Shown here one piece after another: positions 29,389 to 33,363 of a DNA stretch of 33,363 nucleotides; within the stretch, counting starts at the first letter, position 1; every line of letters begins with the position of its first letter. Below the pieces are notes generated by a model that saw nothing but the letters and a program-made list of their open reading frames with translations, was not told where the DNA came from and did no database searches. The stretch covers positions 1 through 33,363 of the forward strand of contig JAIRNP010000143.1 in NCBI GenBank assembly GCA_031258005.1, in the 5' to 3' direction. This DNA comes from Treponema sp. Lineage in GTDB: Bacteria; Spirochaetota; Spirochaetia; Treponematales; Breznakiellaceae. The translations under genes and the position numbers were made by a program.

Positions 29389-29575
29389 CGCCAGCGGGCT
29401 TAATGCCCCTGTATGGCAGGGGTGATAAGCGGTCTAAGCGCCCCTTGCTTCAGGCCTTTGCCACTTTGGAGCCAAGCCCACAATATAAGCGAGGACGCTT
29501 CGCAAGATGTAGGAACGAAGGGACGTACGCCCTTATCCCGTACCCCGCAGCCCCCTGCTATGCCCACCGCAGGTG
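29389..29575 (-). repeat. Nearly full-length dispersed repeat, reverse orientation
   Basis: Read on the minus strand this matches 19007-19198 from CACCTGCGGTG through GGGCGTACGTCCC, TATATTGTGGGCTTGG and GCAAGGGGCGC to the TGCCATACAGGGGCATTAA region. It includes a clean hairpin CCCCTG/CAGGGG (29406-29411 and 29417-29422). It fills almost exactly the gap between two convergent genes: two bases after the membrane protein stop, and ending at the base next to the SpoIID lipoprotein stop codon. Small ORFs across it are not genes. Confidence 0.85.
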
Positions 29576-32131
29576 TTAGCGTAATGTTGCCAGGGGGTAA
29601 TAGTGTCCCAGTATCTGGGCTGCGGTAAACCCTGCTTGGGCCATACCGGCAGCGCCGCTTTGATCCAGGCCGACGCCGTGGCCCCAACCTGCCCCTTGAA
29701 AGATGAAGTACTCCGGTTTGCCGTTTGTTCCCAGCTTTGAACGGATGGTAAAGAGGTTGCTCCGCAATCCCCCCAGGCGGGATCTGATACGGTCCCCCTT
29801 AATCCGGAGGGTTCCCTGGGTACCGCGGATTTCCACTTCGTTGATTCTGCCTGAAATACCCCGGCCTCGACTTATCACCTGGAGAATTTCTCCGATGTTA
29901 TTCCCATCTGCGGCATTCCGGCTGCGTATTTCCTCGGCAGCTACCCATTTTTCCCAGCGGTAGGCTTGGGAAGAATGGAGATCCGGCATGGAGGCATAGG
30001 ATCGAGGCCGTTCCCGAATCCACCGGGCCAATTCGTCCAGGGACAGGGGATTTGTTCGGGAGATGAGGAGCTTATCAGGAACCGCCGCATTAAAGGTACT
30101 CGTACCCCATACGGAACGGCTGTCTTCGCTGTACCCTCCGTGATTGGCAGAATAGTATGCCTTGAGGGGGTTTCCCCCTGCCGCCAGGTACATGCCCCTG
30201 GTGGCATCCACTGCCGCGGTAGCGGCTCGGGCCTCTCCGTTTACCCCCCGGTATGCGGCAGAAAGCACTGAACCGTAGACATCAAACCCCTTTTCCTTGG
30301 GTACATCCCGATTGGAGTCCCCCAAACAGGCCAAGGTATAGGACCGGGCGGCAATGGCCTGAGCCTTGAGGGCTTCCACAGGCCAATAGGCAGGCATTTC
30401 CGCGGGAATAACCCCATAGAGGTATTCTTCTATATTAAGGATGTTGATCACAGTGATACCGGTCTTCTCAGGCCGAAATTCGATGCTGCCCCGGTAGGAA
30501 CGGTCTTCAAAGGTAAACCCGGAAAGGAGGGTGGTATTTTCCGGGTCCTGGTATTCCAGTACCACCGGTTCTGCAGCGATGATCAAGGTTTTCCTCCCTT
30601 GATCCAAGAGGAAGAGCTTCCCATTCCGCATTTCAGCCCAGAGCTGTTCCGGCGCCCTGCCGGTGAACAAGGGTTTCTCGCCGGGAAGGCGGAGGACATA
30701 GGGGCCGCCGGTTTTTACGGTGATGCTGGTTTGTCCCTCTGCAAGCCCTATCCGTACCAAGGGCATCCCTTGGGCAAGGGATCTCAGGGCTTTGACCTTG
30801 GGGGGATTGGCCGTAATGATCCGCTGGACCCGGGGAATTTCCTGCTCCCTGCCGAGTTCCGGCATCCTGCGGAGAACCTCATTGAGATCCCGGATGATGC
30901 TATCCTGCTGAGGAAAATACTGATGGGCCCGGCTTAAGGATTCGTAGGCTTCTTGATACCGGTTCTGGGCCAAAAGAACCTTACCTAAGGGAAACAGGGC
31001 CACATGCAGTTCCGGATCTTGGCGGAGGGCGGTGCGGAAACAGGTCTCGGCTTCTCCGGGAGCAGATTCGGTGAGAAGTTCCCCTAGGAACAGCCACGCT
31101 ATGGGACGGAAGTTTTCCATGGAAAGGCTTCTTCGTAAGGCAGTGATAGCCCTCCTCGTATCCCCGGTATCCCGGCGAAGTATGGCCTCATAGAACAGGG
31201 TTTCACCGGTCTCTCGGGAAAGCGGAAGGAGTTTGACGGCCTTTTGGTAGTTTCCTGCAAAACAGAGACTGACAAATAGCTCCCGTTCAACTTCAGGATC
31301 CGCGGGTTTATCCGTATACAAGGTCTCCATCAACACTGCCGCGGTGTTTCCATTCCCTATTTCCGTGTATGAACGGGCAAGCTGCCAGAGGATGGATGCA
31401 TTATGGGTATCCTGTTGAAGGGCCTGTTCTAAGTCTCGAATACTCCCCTCCACATTACCTTGGTAGTAGGATCGTAAGGCCTGTTCCACCCTAGGCGGAG
31501 GAGGGATCGGGGCGCTTCTTGAAGGAGGTAACGCAGTAGGAAGAACGGCAGGGGGCCTTGAGACTGACGGCACACTTGGCGGAGGGGCAAAAGCTGGGGC
31601 TTGAGAAGGAGGGCTTACCGGTACGGCTACAGGTGCCGGAGGAGGCTCCGGAGCCACAGAAGGCTGAGGAGCAGGAATGAATGGGGGCGGATCCGCAAGG
31701 GGAGGGGGAGAGGAGGCAACCTGGGCTGGAGGGAGGATCTGGGGCGGCTCTTCAGCAGGAGGATCCGGTAAAACCGGAGAACCCTCCGGCACAGTCGAAA
31801 CAGGGGGAGAAACCGGGACTGCAACCGGGTTAAGGGGCGGCTGAGCGGGCGGCTCCTCTTGGGGAACGGTGGGTTCAGAAAGATCTACTGGAGGGGGCTG
31901 TCGGGGCACTACCAGCGGAGGGGGCTGGGTTACTTCCAGCGGCACCGTTGGGATAAGAACAGAAGGGGGCGTACCAGCAGGAGAAACATCAGGGGCTTCC
32001 GGCTCTGATTGCTCCGGAAACGGGGCCTCTTCAGGAATACGTACGGGAGGGGGGGGCTCAGGCATAGATATAGGTGGCGGTGCCGCCGTACAGGAAACCA
32101 GGATAAGGCCGAGAACTAGGAACAGGAACAT
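29576..32131 (-). CDS. Proline-rich, TPR and SpoIID-domain lipoprotein
   Basis: An 851-residue envelope protein. A short signal with lipobox LVSC (C14) is followed by a very Pro-rich, Val/Ser-containing linker (about 17-215), which could span the periplasm or peptidoglycan. TPR-like helical repeats (about 215-440) come next, then a SpoIID/LytB domain (about 455-851). The SpoIID domain shows GVIPAEMPAYWPVEALKAQA (about 567), AARSYTL, YSANHGGYSEDS, and the C-terminal GWGHGVGLDQSGAAGMAQAG with HYYP. SpoIID proteins cleave denuded glycan strands or stimulate amidases. This one has the conserved PAEMP glutamate. The signal lacks the usual N-terminal Lys/Arg, and a stop codon lies two codons upstream. 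The promoter region runs into a transposase remnant. Confidence 0.88.
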   Translation of the reverse strand: MFLFLVLGLILVSCTAAPPPISMPEPPPPVRIPEEAPFPEQSEPEAPDVSPAGTPPSVLIPTVPLEVTQPPPLVVPRQPPPVDLSEPTVPQEEPPAQPPLNPVAVPVSPPVSTVPEGSPVLPDPPAEEPPQILPPAQVASSPPPLADPPPFIPAPQPSVAPEPPPAPVAVPVSPPSQAPAFAPPPSVPSVSRPPAVLPTALPPSRSAPIPPPPRVEQALRSYYQGNVEGSIRDLEQALQQDTHNASILWQLARSYTEIGNGNTAAVLMETLYTDKPADPEVERELFVSLCFAGNYQKAVKLLPLSRETGETLFYEAILRRDTGDTRRAITALRRSLSMENFRPIAWLFLGELLTESAPGEAETCFRTALRQDPELHVALFPLGKVLLAQNRYQEAYESLSRAHQYFPQQDSIIRDLNEVLRRMPELGREQEIPRVQRIITANPPKVKALRSLAQGMPLVRIGLAEGQTSITVKTGGPYVLRLPGEKPLFTGRAPEQLWAEMRNGKLFLLDQGRKTLIIAAEPVVLEYQDPENTTLLSGFTFEDRSYRGSIEFRPEKTGITVINILNIEEYLYGVIPAEMPAYWPVEALKAQAIAARSYTLACLGDSNRDVPKEKGFDVYGSVLSAAYRGVNGEARAATAAVDATRGMYLAAGGNPLKAYYSANHGGYSEDSRSVWGTSTFNAAVPDKLLISRTNPLSLDELARWIRERPRSYASMPDLHSSQAYRWEKWVAAEEIRSRNAADGNNIGEILQVISRGRGISGRINEVEIRGTQGTLRIKGDRIRSRLGGLRSNLFTIRSKLGTNGKPEYFIFQGAGWGHGVGLDQSGAAGMAQAGFTAAQILGHYYPLATLR

Positions 32132-32154
32132 ACCTTAGGGTAATGTATAAAGGG

Positions 32155-32928
32155 ACTCTTCGTCTATCCGGGGCGGGGAACGGAAACGGCGGTGGGTCAA
32201 AGGGACATCCGCGACCAAACCCGGTTCCCGCTTGAAAAACCAGATACCGGTCAAAGTTTTCCGGCCCTGGGATGAGCAAAAGCCCGGTTTTTGTGAAATA
32301 GACACCGTTTCACACGACGGCGGCAACGCTTCCGGGGAATAGTGCTTCACGTTGACGGTTACCGACATCGCCACCCCGTGGACCGATGAACGGGCCCTGA
32401 AGCATAAGGTCCACCGCTGGGTTAGACAGGCTATGGATGAAGCCGCCGCTTCCTTCCCCGTCCCCTTAAAGGCATCGACTGCGACAACGGCGGTGAGTTC
32501 ATCAACGCCGCCATGAAGACCGGGTGTGAGCGACGGGAGATTACTTTTACCCGCACCCGTTCATTTCACAAAAACGACAACGGTTATGGGGAACAGAAGA
32601 ACGGGGATGTGGTCCGCAAGACGGTCGGGTATGCCCGCTATACCAACGAGGGGATTCTGGCGGCGGTGTACTCAGTGCTCAATCCCCTGCTCAACTATTT
32701 CTATCCCTGTCCAAGCTCGTTGATACAATACGGGATGCTTCGGGAAAGACGAGGAAGGTCTATGACCAACCCGCCACGCCGTATGAACGGCTTCTGGACC
32801 GGGAGGGTGTGCCGGAGGAAGTGAAGGAATAGCTTAAAGCGCGGAGCAAGCGGCTGAATATTGTCCGTCTTCAGGATGCCTTGGACGAGGCGGTTGACCA
32901 ACTGCTGAAAACCGCGCAAAGCTACTGA
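32155..32928 (+). pseudogene. Decayed DDE (rve-fold) transposase
   Basis: Pieces of an integrase-core transposase can be read in shifting frames. ATKPGSRLKNQIPVKVF and PGFCEIDTVSHDGGNASGE (first Asp) come first, then an in-frame TAG, then CFTLTVTDIATPWTDERALK. After a frameshift near 32465 come GIDCDNGGEFINAAM (second Asp), ITFTRTRSFHKNDNGYGEQKN (third acidic residue, E) and RKTVGYARYTNEG. After another frameshift near 32710 come KLVDTIRDASGKTRKVYDQP, PYERLLDREGVPEEVKE, a TAG, and LKARSKRLNIVRLQDALDEA, ending at a TGA at 32928. The N-terminal DNA-binding part is absent. At least two frameshifts and two internal stops make it inactive. Confidence 0.85.
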
Positions 32929-32942
32929 CAGGTAAAAACCAT

Positions 32943-32997
32943 GGTCAGAATTTTAACGTGGGATTTTCCTGGTTTTCGGTCAGATTTTTATGTGAGA
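32943..32997 (+). repeat. Two short direct repeats at the likely IS right end
   Basis: GGTCAGAATTTTAACGTG (32943-32960) and GGTCAGATTTTTATGTG (32978-32994) follow the transposase remnant within 15-50 bases. Paired subterminal repeats of this kind are typical transposase-binding sites at the end of an insertion sequence. The matching left end is not visible. Confidence 0.5.
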
Positions 32998-33127
32998 CTG
33001 CACGGGTCATTAAGCCCTACTTCCAATTCCGTATTCAAAAAACTTACCAAAACGTAAAGCATGGAACAGCGTCCGACACCGGGACATACCTCCATTATAT
33101 CCAATACCCTCTATACTATCGTATAAG

Positions 33128-33188
33128 GTCTGACCCCGTACACTATATATGGCATACCATATCTAGGGCCTGATGTCTGACCCCGTAC
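33128..33188 (+). repeat. Two copies of GTCTGACCCCGTAC
   Basis: The same 14 bases occur at 33128-33141 and 33175-33188, 47 bases apart, in non-coding sequence after the insertion-sequence remnant. The GGGGTCAGAC-like core is reminiscent of REP-type intergenic sequences, but two copies are too few to define a family. Confidence 0.5.
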
Positions 33189-33363
33189 CCCCAGGTATAG
33201 CGTATCCTGCCTCATAAAACCCATACCTCGCGGGCATCCTGGGCCCCGAAATGCCTCATATAGAAAATGTTGCCCAAGCTATGTCCGTTCCTGCGTTGGT
33301 ATACGGTTTGCCTGGGCGAGCCGCCGGCGCAGACGCAGGATTGCCTTGTTGACATGCTGCTGA

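Larger units (their letters stand above)
32929..33363. other. Gene-free 3' end of the window
   Basis: Apart from the insertion-sequence end repeats and the two 14-base repeats I see no supported gene. A 34-codon plus-strand frame from about 33253 and a minus-strand frame running off the window end (LRLRRRLAQANRIPTQERT before a stop) are both too short to judge. The latter could be the end of a gene that continues beyond the window. Confidence 0.4.

Noticed and set aside
29328-29579. Plus-strand ORF of 83 codons after the membrane protein gene
   Set aside because: It runs through the dispersed repeat, and other copies do not keep a common frame, so it is a chance ORF.
33250-33363. Small ORFs at the window end
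   Set aside because: Too short, no ribosome-binding site or family resemblance. One may be the end of a gene beyond the window, but that cannot be judged.

Overview
The window looks like chromosomal DNA from a Treponema-like spirochaete. The main reasons are a FabV/trans-2-enoyl-CoA reductase whose sequence closely resembles the Treponema denticola enzyme as I remember it, a split two-subunit glycine dehydrogenase, short permissive lipoboxes, and a set of membrane and lipoproteins in which I recognise little outside spirochaetes. The assignment rests on reading and memory, not on a search. The first 78 bases are a pure C run and may be an artefact.

Layout. 79-547 is gene-free and holds one solitary type I-C-like CRISPR repeat. 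548-4926 (minus) is the glycine cleavage operon gcvT-gcvH-gcvPA-gcvPB with a recognisable promoter. 5065-6165 (minus) is a NodB-type deacetylase lipoprotein. 6514-11285 (plus) carries smc and murJ. 11384-18839 (minus) is a compact fatty-acid operon, fabG-fabF-fabZ-fabV-accB-accC-accD-accA. It has a TTGACA promoter and a perfect 10-bp-arm palindrome over the expected transcription start. 18925-20242 is a repeat-rich accessory patch: a dispersed repeat family, plus two small AT-rich membrane-protein genes bracketed by 149-bp near-identical direct repeats, next to an XRE regulator. 20623-23063 (plus) is an MBOAT acyltransferase with an SGNH-type partner. 23064-23704 is a scarred stretch with duplicated fragments and a truncated amidase. 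23753-25767 (plus) is a KDPG aldolase-VOC fusion with KDG kinase. 25823-28260 (minus) holds a CNNM/CorC-type membrane protein and an HD-GYP protein with an altered metal site. 28482-29386 (plus) is a 16-codon leader ORF overlapping a membrane protein gene. 29576-32131 (minus) is a large proline-rich, TPR and SpoIID lipoprotein. 32155-32928 (plus) is a decayed DDE transposase, and the rest is repeat-containing non-coding sequence.

How it fits together. The acc and fab genes supply malonyl-CoA and almost the full elongation cycle; fabD, fabH and acpP are not here. The gcv genes encode the T, H and P proteins but no L protein. murJ, the SpoIID lipoprotein, the deacetylase, the amidase remnant and the MBOAT/SGNH pair all concern the envelope. 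The most unusual material is the dispersed repeat family (five sites), the repeat-flanked membrane-protein cassette, the lone CRISPR repeat, the fab operator, the SMC without a visible hinge, and the HD-to-HE change in the HD-GYP protein.
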